A stretch of DNA of 64,000 nt, from assembly GCF_042648965.1 (NCBI RefSeq), contig NZ_JBHRYJ010000002.1, positions 620,001 through 684,000 of the forward strand, written 5' to 3'. How positions within the stretch are numbered: position 1 is the stretch's first letter; the number at the start of each line of letters is the position of its first letter. The notes under the pieces are model-generated. The model was not told where the DNA came from, made no database searches, and was given only the letters and a program-made list of their open reading frames with translations. This DNA comes from Ferrovibrio xuzhouensis (GTDB lineage Bacteria; Pseudomonadota; Alphaproteobacteria; Ferrovibrionales; Ferrovibrionaceae). Of the stretch, positions 43,495-51,649 are shown in pieces. The translations under genes were made by a program, and so were the position numbers.

Positions 43495-43510
43495 TGGCAC
43501 GGCGATTGCT
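43495..43510 (+). promoter_or_regulatory. Sigma-54 promoter for the BMP transport operon
   Basis: TGGCACG-GCGA-TTGCT matches the -24/-12 consensus at every conserved base, with GG-N10-GC spacing. The predicted start is near 43521, about 38 nt before the ATG at 43559. This is the best sigma-54 match in the window and implies nitrogen-responsive control. Confidence 0.82.
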
Positions 43511-43558
43511 GTTGCTTGCTGCAGAGGTAACGCAGTCAACATGCCGGGGAGCAGGACA

Positions 43559-44557
43559 ATGACGCAGATCGATCGCCGTGGATTTCTGATGGGCAGCGCC
43601 GCCGGGGCAGCCGGCCTGGTCATGCTGGGCGGTCTGGCCGCGCCGGCCCGTGCGGCCGGTGGCCCGCTGACCGTCGGCGTGCTGATCCCCGGCTCGAAGT
43701 CCGACAAGGGCTGGATGGAATCCGGCTATGACGGCCTGATGGCCGCCGAGAAGAAGTTCGGCGCCAAGATCAAGGTCAAATACATCGAGAATGTGAAGTT
43801 CGGCGACATGGAGCAGGTGCTGGTCGCGCTGGCCGGCAAGAACGAGCTGGTGATCGGCGTCGGCGGCCAGACCCAGGCTTCGGTGTTCAAGGTGGCGCCG
43901 CGTTTCCCCAAGGTGAAGTTCGCCATCATCGGCGGCAATGCCGATGCGGCCAAGCCGGGCAATGTCTCGGGCTATGACGTGCGCCAGGCCGAGATCGGCT
44001 TCGTTGCCGGCGCGGCGGCGGCGATGCTGTCGAAGACCGGCGCGGTCTCCTACGTCGGCGGCCTGGAAATCCCGGCCATCGTCAATACCGGCAAGGAATT
44101 CGGCAAGGGTGCCCTCTATATCAACCCGAAGATCAAGTACATCGAGAATTACACCGGCGATTTCGACGATGTCGCCAAGGCGAAGGAAGCGACGCTGGCC
44201 GCCATCGCCCAGGGCGCCGACATCCACTACCACATCCTCAATCTCGGCCTGCGCGGCATGGAACAGGCGGCGCGCGAGAAGGGCACCCATATCATCGGCA
44301 GCTACACCGACCGCTGTGGCACTGATCCGCTGTATGTCGCCTATACGATCACGGGTGTGGGCTTCCAGGTCGAATACGCTATCGAGCATGCGGTGGCCGG
44401 CGACTGGAAGCCGGAATTCAAGCCTTTCGGCCTCGCCATGGGCCCGAAGTCATCCGACATCGTGATCTGCACCGGCGCCACAGCCGCAATGAAGGCCAAG
44501 CTCGACGAGATCAAGAAGGATCTGCTGTCGGGCAAGATCAAGGTGCTGGACGCCTGA
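43559..44557 (+). CDS. BMP-family ABC transporter binding protein
   Basis: The 332-residue protein begins MTQIDRRGFLMGSAAGAAGLVM, a twin-arginine (Tat) signal, and belongs to the BMP/PnrA family of nucleoside- and purine-related binding proteins. Family parts include PGSKSDKGWMESGYDGL, VSGYDVRQAEIGFVAGAAAAMLS and VSYVGGLEIP. The ATG at 43559 is preferred over one at 43541 because GGGGAGCAGGA precedes it. It probably binds a nucleobase, nucleoside or small ureide. It leads a transport operon under a sigma-54 promoter. Confidence 0.92.
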   Translation: MTQIDRRGFLMGSAAGAAGLVMLGGLAAPARAAGGPLTVGVLIPGSKSDKGWMESGYDGLMAAEKKFGAKIKVKYIENVKFGDMEQVLVALAGKNELVIGVGGQTQASVFKVAPRFPKVKFAIIGGNADAAKPGNVSGYDVRQAEIGFVAGAAAAMLSKTGAVSYVGGLEIPAIVNTGKEFGKGALYINPKIKYIENYTGDFDDVAKAKEATLAAIAQGADIHYHILNLGLRGMEQAAREKGTHIIGSYTDRCGTDPLYVAYTITGVGFQVEYAIEHAVAGDWKPEFKPFGLAMGPKSSDIVICTGATAAMKAKLDEIKKDLLSGKIKVLDA

Positions 44558-44588
44558 TCGTGGCGGCGCAGCCGCGCGGCAGGCCGTG

Positions 44589-46184
44589 ATGCACCAGATG
44601 CTGGCCAGCGAAACAGGCCCCACTGAATCCGGCCCGGCGGCCGCGTCCCAGACGCGGCCGTTGCTGGCGCTGGAGGATCTCGGCAAGCGGTTCGGCAGCC
44701 TGCAGGCCCTGGAGGGCATCTCGCTCGATTTCCAGGCCGGCGAGGTGCATTGCCTGCTGGGCGAAAACGGCGCCGGCAAGTCGACCCTATGCAACCTGAT
44801 CTTCGGCGTGCATCCGCCAACCACCGGCATCATGCGCTATGCCGGCCGCGAATGGGTGCCGGCCGGCCCGGCCGAGGCGCTCGATGCCGGCATCGCCATG
44901 GTGCACCAGCATTTCAGCCTGGTGCCGCGCATGACCGTGGTCGAGAACCTGATGCTCGGCCAGACCAAAGGCGTACTGCATCATCGCGCCTTTGCCGATC
45001 GCATCCGCGAGATCGCCGAACGCTTCGGCTTCACCCTCGATCCGGACGCGGTGGTCGGCGAACTGTCGGTCGGCGAGCGCCAGCGCGCCGAGATCGTCAA
45101 ATGCCTGATGCGCGAGCCGCACCTGCTGGTGCTCGACGAGCCGACTGCCGTACTGCCGCCGGGCGAGATCGGTGCCTTGCTCGATATCTGCCGCCGCGTC
45201 GCCGACAGCGGCCGGGCGGTGATCCTCGTTACTCACAAGCTGGCCGAGATCGCCAGGGTGGCCGACCGGGTCGCGGTCCTGCGTGGCGGCCGGCTGGTGG
45301 CGAAAGCCGAAATGGCGACCGCCGATATGGGCAGCCTGGTGCATGCCATGGTCGGCCGCGAGGTGAAGTCGCTGGATGTCGCGCTGGCCGAGCAGGGCGC
45401 GCCGGCCGCCGAGGCCCCGGCTGAAGATTTCCCACGGCCTCGCGCGCTGGTCTGCGACGGCCTGACGGTGCGCGACCATCATGGCAGCACTCGGCTCGAC
45501 AACTTCACGCTGGAGATCCGTGCCGGTGAGATCGTCGGCCTTGCCGGTGTCGAGGGCAACGGCCAGAGCGAGCTCGGCATGGTGCTGGCCGGCCTGCAGC
45601 GGCCGACGGCGGGCCGTTTTTTCATCGGTGACACGGAACTGACCGAGGCCGGCGCGGCGGCGGTGACGGCCGCCGGCGGCGGCATCGTGCCGGAAGACCG
45701 CCATGCGGTTGCCTGCGTCACCGCGATGTCGGTTGCCGAGAACATGTATCTCAACAAGCTCGACCAGTTCACCCGCTTCGGCATGCTGCGCCGGGGGGCT
45801 CTGAGTGACGCCGCACGTGGCCTGATGCAGACCTTCGATGTGCGCGCCGCCGGCCCCGAAGTCGCTTTCTCCGGCCTGTCCGGCGGCAACCAGCAGAAAG
45901 CCGTGCTGGCCCGCGAACTCACGCTCGATCCGCTGGTGGCGCTGGTCGCCGCGCAACCGACCCGTGGCCTCGATATCAATGCGGTCGAGGCGGTCTATCG
46001 CCAGATCCGCGCCGCGGCCCGCCGCGGCGTCGGTGTGCTGCTGATTTCCAGCGAACTGGATGAACTGATCGCGGTGGCCGACCGCATCGTCGTGCTCTAT
46101 CGCGGCCGGCTGGTCGGCGAGCGGCCGGCATTGGCCGGCGAGCGCGCCGCGATCGGCGGCCTGATGTCGGGGCATGCCGCATGA
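44589..46184 (+). CDS. BMP-associated ABC transporter double ATPase
   Basis: The 531-residue protein has two ATPase domains. The first carries Walker A GENGAGKST (58-66), signature LSVGERQR and Walker B LLVLDEP. The second has a degenerate Walker A (GVEGNGQSELG), the signature LSGGNQQK and a Walker B lacking the usual LDEP (VALVAAQPTRGLD), so only the first is likely to hydrolyse ATP fully. This asymmetry is standard for nucleoside/sugar transporters of this group. The start may also be the GTG at 44586. It follows the binding protein by 31 bp and overlaps the first permease by 4 bp. Confidence 0.92.
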   Translation: MHQMLASETGPTESGPAAASQTRPLLALEDLGKRFGSLQALEGISLDFQAGEVHCLLGENGAGKSTLCNLIFGVHPPTTGIMRYAGREWVPAGPAEALDAGIAMVHQHFSLVPRMTVVENLMLGQTKGVLHHRAFADRIREIAERFGFTLDPDAVVGELSVGERQRAEIVKCLMREPHLLVLDEPTAVLPPGEIGALLDICRRVADSGRAVILVTHKLAEIARVADRVAVLRGGRLVAKAEMATADMGSLVHAMVGREVKSLDVALAEQGAPAAEAPAEDFPRPRALVCDGLTVRDHHGSTRLDNFTLEIRAGEIVGLAGVEGNGQSELGMVLAGLQRPTAGRFFIGDTELTEAGAAAVTAAGGGIVPEDRHAVACVTAMSVAENMYLNKLDQFTRFGMLRRGALSDAARGLMQTFDVRAAGPEVAFSGLSGGNQQKAVLARELTLDPLVALVAAQPTRGLDINAVEAVYRQIRAAARRGVGVLLISSELDELIAVADRIVVLYRGRLVGERPALAGERAAIGGLMSGHAA

Positions 46185-47263
46185 CCGCGCTGACCTTCTC
46201 GCTGCCGGACCGCAACCGGCTGCTGCGCATTGCCATCCCGCTCGGCGCCGTGGTCGCCTCGCTGCTGTTCAGCATGTTGCTGATCGCCATCAGCGGCCGC
46301 TCGGTACCCGATGCCATCGACGCCTTTCTCGACGGCGCCTTCGGCACGGCTTTCGCCTTCGGCGCCTCGATCAACCGCGCCGTGGCACTGGCCCTGGTCG
46401 GGCTCGGGTTCATTTTCGCCTTCCGCGCCAATCTCACCAATGTGGGCGGCGAGGGTCAGATCGCGGTTGGTGGCATCGCCGCCACTGCCGTCGCACTCTA
46501 CGGCCATGTCGATGCCCTGCCGCTCGGCCTTGCTGTGCTGCTGCCGCTGCTGGCCGGCACCGTGGCCGGCGCGGTCTGGGGCGGCATCGCCGGCATCCTC
46601 AAGGTGCGCTTCGGCACCAACGAGGTGATCAGCACGCTGCTGCTGGGCTTCATCGCGCTGCTGATGGTCTACTGGTCGGTGCAGTCGACCGACCTGCTGC
46701 GCCAGCCGCAGACCTCGTCCGCGACCCTGCCGGAATCGCTGCAGATTCCGGTGCCGACCCGGCTGCCCGGCCTGACCGGCGATCCGGAATCGCCGCTGCA
46801 TATCGGCGTGGTGATCTGCATCCTGCTGGCCATTGCCACGGCCGTGGTGCTGCAGCGCTCGACCTTCGGCCTGCGCCTGCGCGCCATCGGGCTGAACGAA
46901 CTGGCGGCGCGCCGCGCCGGCATGTCGGGCACCCTGCTGCTGGTCTCGGCGCTGGCTGTGGCGGGCGCCTTCGGCGGGCTGGCCGGCGCCATCATGCTGC
47001 AGGGCGAGCAGTATTACCTGAAGACCGGCTTCTCATCCGGCTACGGCTTCGACGGCCTGGTGGTCGGTCTGCTGTCGCGCGGCTCGGCCACCGGCGTGCT
47101 GGCCGGGGCGCTGTTCTTCGGCTTCCTGCGCTCGGGCGGCATCTCGATGGAGATCATGGCCGGCGTGCCGGCGGCGCTGACCCTGGTGATCCAGGGCCTG
47201 ATCGTGATCGCGGTGGCCGGTTCGGTGATCCTGATCGAGAAGCTGGAAAAGAGGGCGCGCTGA
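46181..47263 (+). CDS. BMP-associated ABC transporter permease 1
   Basis: The 360-residue permease is of the branched-chain/nucleoside (YufP-like) type with about ten helices. Typical segments are IFAFRANLTNVGGEGQIAVGGIAA, VRFGTNEVISTLLLGFIALLMVYW and LRAIGLNELAARRAGM, the last being the cytosolic ATPase contact. It starts inside the ATPase gene end (ATGA) and ends at TGATG shared with permease 2. The subunits together import the ligand captured by the Tat-exported BMP protein. Confidence 0.92.
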   Translation: MTALTFSLPDRNRLLRIAIPLGAVVASLLFSMLLIAISGRSVPDAIDAFLDGAFGTAFAFGASINRAVALALVGLGFIFAFRANLTNVGGEGQIAVGGIAATAVALYGHVDALPLGLAVLLPLLAGTVAGAVWGGIAGILKVRFGTNEVISTLLLGFIALLMVYWSVQSTDLLRQPQTSSATLPESLQIPVPTRLPGLTGDPESPLHIGVVICILLAIATAVVLQRSTFGLRLRAIGLNELAARRAGMSGTLLLVSALAVAGAFGGLAGAIMLQGEQYYLKTGFSSGYGFDGLVVGLLSRGSATGVLAGALFFGFLRSGGISMEIMAGVPAALTLVIQGLIVIAVAGSVILIEKLEKRAR

Positions 47264-48183
47264 TGGAAGAGACGCTGGCGATCTTCATTTCATCGACCCT
47301 GCGGCTGGCCATGCCGCTGATCCTGGCGGCCAGCGGCGAACTGGTGTCCGAACGCGCCGGCGTGCTCAACCTCAGCCTCGAAGGCATGATGCTGACGGCG
47401 GCCTTCTTCGGCGCGCTGGGCTCCTGGGCGACCGGCGTGCCGGTGCTCGGCATCCTCTGTGCCGTGCTGGCGACCATGGTGCTGGCGGCGGTGCAGGCCC
47501 TGCTCAGCGTCAACCTGCGCGCCAACCAGCTGGTGGTCGGCATCGGCTTCAACATCTTGGCGCTCGGCGCCACCACCTTGCTCTATCGCATCATCTTCGG
47601 CGGTTTGTCGCGCGACGAGATTCCCGGCCTGTCCAAGTTGAACATTCCCGGCCTCAGCGACATTCCGTTCTTCGGCACGGCCTTCCTGCAGCAATCGGTT
47701 TTCGTCTATGTCGGGCTGCTGTTCGTCGCCGGCATCTGGGCGATGCTGAAATACACTTCCTTCGGCCTGGCCGTGCGCGCGGTGGGCGATGAGCCGCGCT
47801 CGGCCGACAAGGCCGGCATCCCGGTGGCGCGCACCCGCTGGCTGGCGGTGCTGATCACCGGCTTCATGGCCGGTCTGGCTGGCTCCTTCCTGTCGATCGC
47901 CGACATCCATACCTTTACCGAGAATATGACCAACGGCGCCGGTTACCTGGCGCTGGCCGGCGTGATTTTCGGCGGCTGGAATATCGGCCGCACCATCGGC
48001 GCCTGCCTGCTGTTCGGCGCCGCCACGGCGCTGCAGTTCCAGCTGCCCGCCATGGGCATCAACGTGCCGACGGCCCTGCTGCTGATGCTGCCTTACCTGC
48101 TGGCCCTGCTGGCGGTGGCCGGCGTGGTCGGGCGGCTGGAACCGCCGACGGCGCTCACCCTACCGTTCCAGCGCGGCAAGTGA
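47263..48183 (+). CDS. BMP-associated ABC transporter permease 2
   Basis: The 306-residue YufQ-like permease has ISSTLRLAMPLILAASGELVSERAGVLNLSLEGMMLTAAF at its N-terminus, the highly conserved motif of this group. The ATPase-contact loop is LAVRAVGDEPRSADKAGIPVARTRW. The ATG at 47263 overlaps the stop of permease 1 (TGATG). The following biuret-hydrolase-like gene starts 9 bp later, which ties import to hydrolysis of the ligand. Confidence 0.92.
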   Translation: MEETLAIFISSTLRLAMPLILAASGELVSERAGVLNLSLEGMMLTAAFFGALGSWATGVPVLGILCAVLATMVLAAVQALLSVNLRANQLVVGIGFNILALGATTLLYRIIFGGLSRDEIPGLSKLNIPGLSDIPFFGTAFLQQSVFVYVGLLFVAGIWAMLKYTSFGLAVRAVGDEPRSADKAGIPVARTRWLAVLITGFMAGLAGSFLSIADIHTFTENMTNGAGYLALAGVIFGGWNIGRTIGACLLFGAATALQFQLPAMGINVPTALLLMLPYLLALLAVAGVVGRLEPPTALTLPFQRGK

Positions 48184-48192
48184 GGAGACTTC

Positions 48193-48855
48193 ATGTCGAT
48201 GATCGCCGCCCAGCCCTATGATTACAGCTTTCCGGCCGGCCGGCTGGCACTGATCGTCATCGATATGCAACGCGACTTCATCGAGGAAGGCGGTTTCGGC
48301 TCGGTGCTCGGCAATGACGTGCGGCCGCTCGCCGCCATCGTGCCGACCGTGCGCCGCCTGATCGACGGCTTCCGCGCTGCCGGCCTGCCGGTGATCCATA
48401 CCCGCGAGGGCCACAGGTCCGACCTGTCCGACTGTCCGCCGGCGAAACGCGCGCGTGGCGGCGGTGCGCTGACCATCGGTGACAGCGGCCCGATGGGGCG
48501 CATCCTCGTCGATGGCGAGCCGGGCAACGACCTGGTGCCCGAGCTCGCGGCCCTGCCGGGCGAGACGGTGATCGTCAAGCCGGGCAAGGGCGCGTTTTAT
48601 GCGACGCCGCTCGGCGACCTGCTGAAGGCGCAGGGCATCGGCCATCTGGTCTTCGCCGGGGTCACCACCGAGGTCTGCGTGCAGACGACGATGCGTGAGG
48701 CGAATGACCGCGGCTATGAATGCCTGCTGGCCGAGGATGCCACTGAAAGCTATTTCCCGGAGTTCAAGGCGGCGACGCTTGCCATGATCCGCGCCCAGGG
48801 CGGCATCGTCGGCTGGACCGCGCCGACGGACATCATCGTCGCTGGCCTGCGCTGA
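48193..48855 (+). CDS. Isochorismatase-family hydrolase resembling biuret amidohydrolase
   Basis: The 220-residue cysteine hydrolase has D24 (VIDMQRDF), a lysine in VKPGKGAF (129 or 132) and C162 in GVTTEVCVQTTMREANDRGYECLL. The combination HTREGHRSDLSD, GEPGNDLVPEL, KPGKG and MREANDRGYECLL closely resembles biuret amidohydrolase BiuH by memory. BiuH converts biuret to allophanate and ammonia. The neighbouring amidase could then act on allophanate or another amide. It is the fifth gene of the BMP operon. The biuret assignment is inference from motif likeness. Confidence 0.85.
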   Translation: MSMIAAQPYDYSFPAGRLALIVIDMQRDFIEEGGFGSVLGNDVRPLAAIVPTVRRLIDGFRAAGLPVIHTREGHRSDLSDCPPAKRARGGGALTIGDSGPMGRILVDGEPGNDLVPELAALPGETVIVKPGKGAFYATPLGDLLKAQGIGHLVFAGVTTEVCVQTTMREANDRGYECLLAEDATESYFPEFKAATLAMIRAQGGIVGWTAPTDIIVAGLR

Positions 48856-48856
48856 C

Positions 48857-50032
48857 ATGCCGGCCATGGACACGCCAGGCGGCGTCAATGCCTGGGGTGC
48901 CTTTGTCGCCGGCCCGCGTGGCCGGGCACCGCCGGCGGCACAGGGTCCGCTCGATGGCCTGACCTTCGCGGTCAAGGATCTGATCGACGTGGCGGGTACG
49001 GTCACCGGCGGCGGCAATCCCGACTGGCAGATCGGCCGGGCGCCGGCCACCGACCATGCACCGGCCGTACAGCGGCTGCTTGATGCCGGGGCGGCGCTGA
49101 TCGGCAAGACGCTCACCGACGAACTGGCCTTCAGCCTCGAGGGCGAGAACGCCCATACCGGCACGCCGGTCAATCCGCGCTGTCCCGACCGCCTGCCCGG
49201 CGGCTCGTCGAGCGGATCGGCGGTTGCGGTGGCGGCCGGTCTCGCCGATCTGGCGCTCGGCACCGATACCGGCGGCTCGGTCCGCGTGCCGGCCGGCTTC
49301 TGTGGCATTTTCGGTTACCGGCCGAGCCATGGCCGCGTGCCGCTCGACGGCGTCATTCCGTTTGCGTCTGGCTACGACACGGTCGGCCTGTTCGCCCGCA
49401 GCGGCCCGCGGCTGGCGCAGGCGGCTCGCTGCCTGCTCGGCAGCCACGGTGCCGGCACGACACCGCAGCGCTTTCTGCTGGCGCGGGATGCCTTTGCGCT
49501 GGCTGATCCTGCGGCCGCCGCGGCCTTGCGTGTGGCGGCGGCCCGGCTCGGCCCCTGCGGGGAGATCGATATCTATGATGGTGCCGGGGCGGATTTCCGT
49601 GAGGCCTATCGCGTGCTGCAGGGCGCCGGGATCGCAACATCGCTCGGGGACTGGATCCGTCAGGCGCGACCGCGCTTTGGCGAGACCATCGCGCCGCGGT
49701 TTGCCGATGCGCTGGCGGTGACGGCGGCCGAGGTGGCGCAGTGGGCGGTCTGGCGCAGCGAGACGACGGTGCGGCTGCGCAACCTGTTGCCGTCCGGCAC
49801 GTTTCTGCTGCTGCCGGTGGCACCGGGGATCGCCCCACGGCGTTTCCTGCGTGGTGCCGTGGCCGGCGATTTCTATGCCGCCGCGCTGGCGCTGACTTCG
49901 GTGGCGGGACATGCCGGCCTGCCGGCGCTCAGCCTGCCGCTGGCCGAACTGGATGGCTGCCCGCTCGGCCTGTCGGTGCTGGCGGGCTACGGCGAAGACG
50001 AGGCGCTGCTGGATTTTACCGCCGGGCTCTAA
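48857..50032 (+). CDS. Amidase (amidase signature family, short type)
   Basis: The 391-residue enzyme has K40 (AVKDLIDVAGT), the cis serine in GGSSSGS (115-121) and nucleophile S141 in GTDTGGSVRVPAG, the amidase triad. It is shorter than the usual 450-500 residues and resembles the AMI1-like or allophanate/carboxybiuret-type group. It begins one base after the biuret-hydrolase-like gene, with a second possible ATG at 48866. Acting on the product of that enzyme is plausible but unproven. Its end overlaps the convergent NAD(P)-binding gene by 4 bp. Confidence 0.87.
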   Translation: MPAMDTPGGVNAWGAFVAGPRGRAPPAAQGPLDGLTFAVKDLIDVAGTVTGGGNPDWQIGRAPATDHAPAVQRLLDAGAALIGKTLTDELAFSLEGENAHTGTPVNPRCPDRLPGGSSSGSAVAVAAGLADLALGTDTGGSVRVPAGFCGIFGYRPSHGRVPLDGVIPFASGYDTVGLFARSGPRLAQAARCLLGSHGAGTTPQRFLLARDAFALADPAAAAALRVAAARLGPCGEIDIYDGAGADFREAYRVLQGAGIATSLGDWIRQARPRFGETIAPRFADALAVTAAEVAQWAVWRSETTVRLRNLLPSGTFLLLPVAPGIAPRRFLRGAVAGDFYAAALALTSVAGHAGLPALSLPLAELDGCPLGLSVLAGYGEDEALLDFTAGL

Positions 50033-50688
50033 CGGCGGGCCAGCGCAAGGATGCCGTCGTAGGTAAGGCGCTCGGCCGGCGCAGGATCGGCCAGAACGGC
50101 CTGCAGCAGGGCGCGCGCCACGGCATCGGCGTCGATCGGCCGGTAGCGGTGCCAGTCGCCGAGCAGCAGTGGTGCGATCAACTGCGCAAAGGCCGTGGCA
50201 TAGCCTTCACCCGGACGCTTTTTCGTCCGCTCGCCGAGCAGAAAGCTCGGCTGCAGGATGGCGAGCCGCTCGAAGCCGATCTTCTCCAGCCCGTCTTCCA
50301 TCCGGCCCTTGGTCGCCAGATAAAAAGTGCCCGAACGGCTGGAGGCGCCGACTGACGAGACCACGGCGAAACGCCGGGCGCCTTTGGCTTTCGCCAGTCT
50401 GGCGAAAGCCAGCACGGCATCATGGTCGACGGCGTGGAAGGCCTGGCGCGAGCCGGCCTGGCGGATCGTCGTACCCAGCCCGCAGAGTGCCGCGTCGATC
50501 GCCGTGATGCCTGCCGCGCTGTCATCCAGCCGCGCGAAATCAGCCGTGACCTGGGTGAGCTTCGGGTCGGTCAGCGGCAGCGTCCGACGGCCGATGCAGG
50601 TGACGGCAGTCACGCGCGGTTCGGCCAGTGCATGGCGCAGGGCCAGTCCGCCGATCAGACCGGTAGCGCCGGCAATCAGGAGGTTCAT
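50029..50688 (-). CDS. NAD(P)H-binding protein (NmrA/HTATIP2-like SDR)
   Basis: The 219-residue protein has the Rossmann motif AGATGLIGGLALRHAL and the strand RRFAVVSSVGASSRSGTFYLATKGRMEDGL. The latter contains a YLATK (YxxxK-like) site. It resembles short NAD(P)H-binding proteins of the NmrA/HTATIP2 group, which act as reductases or redox sensors. Its substrate is unknown. It lies 12 bp downstream of the IclR gene on the same strand, so the two may be co-transcribed. Confidence 0.83.
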   Translation of the reverse strand: MNLLIAGATGLIGGLALRHALAEPRVTAVTCIGRRTLPLTDPKLTQVTADFARLDDSAAGITAIDAALCGLGTTIRQAGSRQAFHAVDHDAVLAFARLAKAKGARRFAVVSSVGASSRSGTFYLATKGRMEDGLEKIGFERLAILQPSFLLGERTKKRPGEGYATAFAQLIAPLLLGDWHRYRPIDADAVARALLQAVLADPAPAERLTYDGILALARR

Positions 50689-50700
50689 GGCGGCCTCTTT

Positions 50701-51516
50701 CTATGGCGCGGCCGGAATGCTGGCGGCGGCGCCGCGGGCGATCTCGGCTGCGGCATCCTGCAGGTCGGCCAGATGCAGGTCCACCATTTTCTCGGTGGTG
50801 ATCGCGCCATCGACCCAGCACAGGTTGATGCTGGCCATCACCCGGCCGTCCAGCAGCACCGGCACGGCGATGGCCGCGGCGCGGCTGCGGTCGGTGACCC
50901 AGTAACCGTAGCCGGGTTCGCGCACGGCATAGCCGCGCTCGCGATCCTGCCGCAGGATGGCGAGGGTGGCGCTGCGTTCCCGGGCGCGGCGGTCGTAGGG
51001 ATCGTCGGAGCGGCGCAGGCGGGCGAGGATGCGGTCGCGTTCGTCCCTCGGGCAGAAGGCGAGATAGGCGCGACCCATCGCACTCATCAGCATATGCACG
51101 CGATAGCCCATGCGGGCGCGATTGACGAGGAACGGCGTCTGCTGGCGGCTGGTCTCGAGGATCTCCATGGCACCGTCCTTGTAGACGGCGATATCGGACG
51201 GCCACAGGATCCGGCGGCACAGCCGGTCGAGGACCGGCGCGGCCTGTTCGGCAATGGCGTCGTGGTCGCTGAGGTCGCGGCCGAGAAAACGCACCCGGGC
51301 GCTGACGCGATAGCGGCCGTCGCCGATGGCGCGATGGACCATACCGGCTTCTTCCAGGGTCCTGAGAATGCGCAGCAGGGTTGGTTTCGACAGGCCGGTA
51401 TCGCCGTGCAGGTCATGCAGGCTGGTGGCCGGCCGCTCCTGCAGGGCCTTCAGCACATCGAGGCCGCGGGCAAGGGCGCGGATGGATTTGACCTGGGGCG
51501 CGGCAGACAGATGCAT
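50701..51516 (-). CDS. IclR-family regulator
   Basis: The 271-residue protein has an N-terminal winged HTH (SIRALARGLDVLKALQ, then DTGLSKPTLLRILRTLEEAGMV, about residues 10-60). The IclR effector domain follows (GYRVHMLMSAMGRAYLAF and VPVLLDGRVMASINLC). IclR regulators often sense aromatic or organic acids and control divergent catabolic or transport genes. It is divergent from the TRAP-TAXI operon, with a 15-bp near-palindrome between them. The target is probably that transporter. Confidence 0.9.
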   Translation of the reverse strand: MHLSAAPQVKSIRALARGLDVLKALQERPATSLHDLHGDTGLSKPTLLRILRTLEEAGMVHRAIGDGRYRVSARVRFLGRDLSDHDAIAEQAAPVLDRLCRRILWPSDIAVYKDGAMEILETSRQQTPFLVNRARMGYRVHMLMSAMGRAYLAFCPRDERDRILARLRRSDDPYDRRARERSATLAILRQDRERGYAVREPGYGYWVTDRSRAAAIAVPVLLDGRVMASINLCWVDGAITTEKMVDLHLADLQDAAAEIARGAAASIPAAP

Positions 51517-51525
51517 GGTCCAAGG

Positions 51526-51540
51526 TTACACCAGGTGAAA
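51526..51540. promoter_or_regulatory. Candidate IclR operator
   Basis: TTACACC-A-GGTGAAA is a 15-bp inverted repeat with one mismatch. It lies 10 bp upstream of the iclR start and 110 bp upstream of the TRAP gene, a position suiting autoregulation and control of the transporter. Confidence 0.5.
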
Positions 51541-51649
51541 TCTGGGTCAATCGGGCTTTGCCTGGCCGCCGGGTCCGGCTAACCCTGTATGACCATGGCA
51601 GCCGGCCGAGACCGGCGCCGGGAGGAAAAAAGCTGGGAAGGAGCGCCGG

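Noticed and set aside
48193..50032. A complete cyanuric acid/biuret pathway (AtzD-AtzE-BiuH-AtzF)
   Set aside because: No cyanuric acid hydrolase or barbiturase gene is present and the amidase is too short to be called allophanate hydrolase with confidence.
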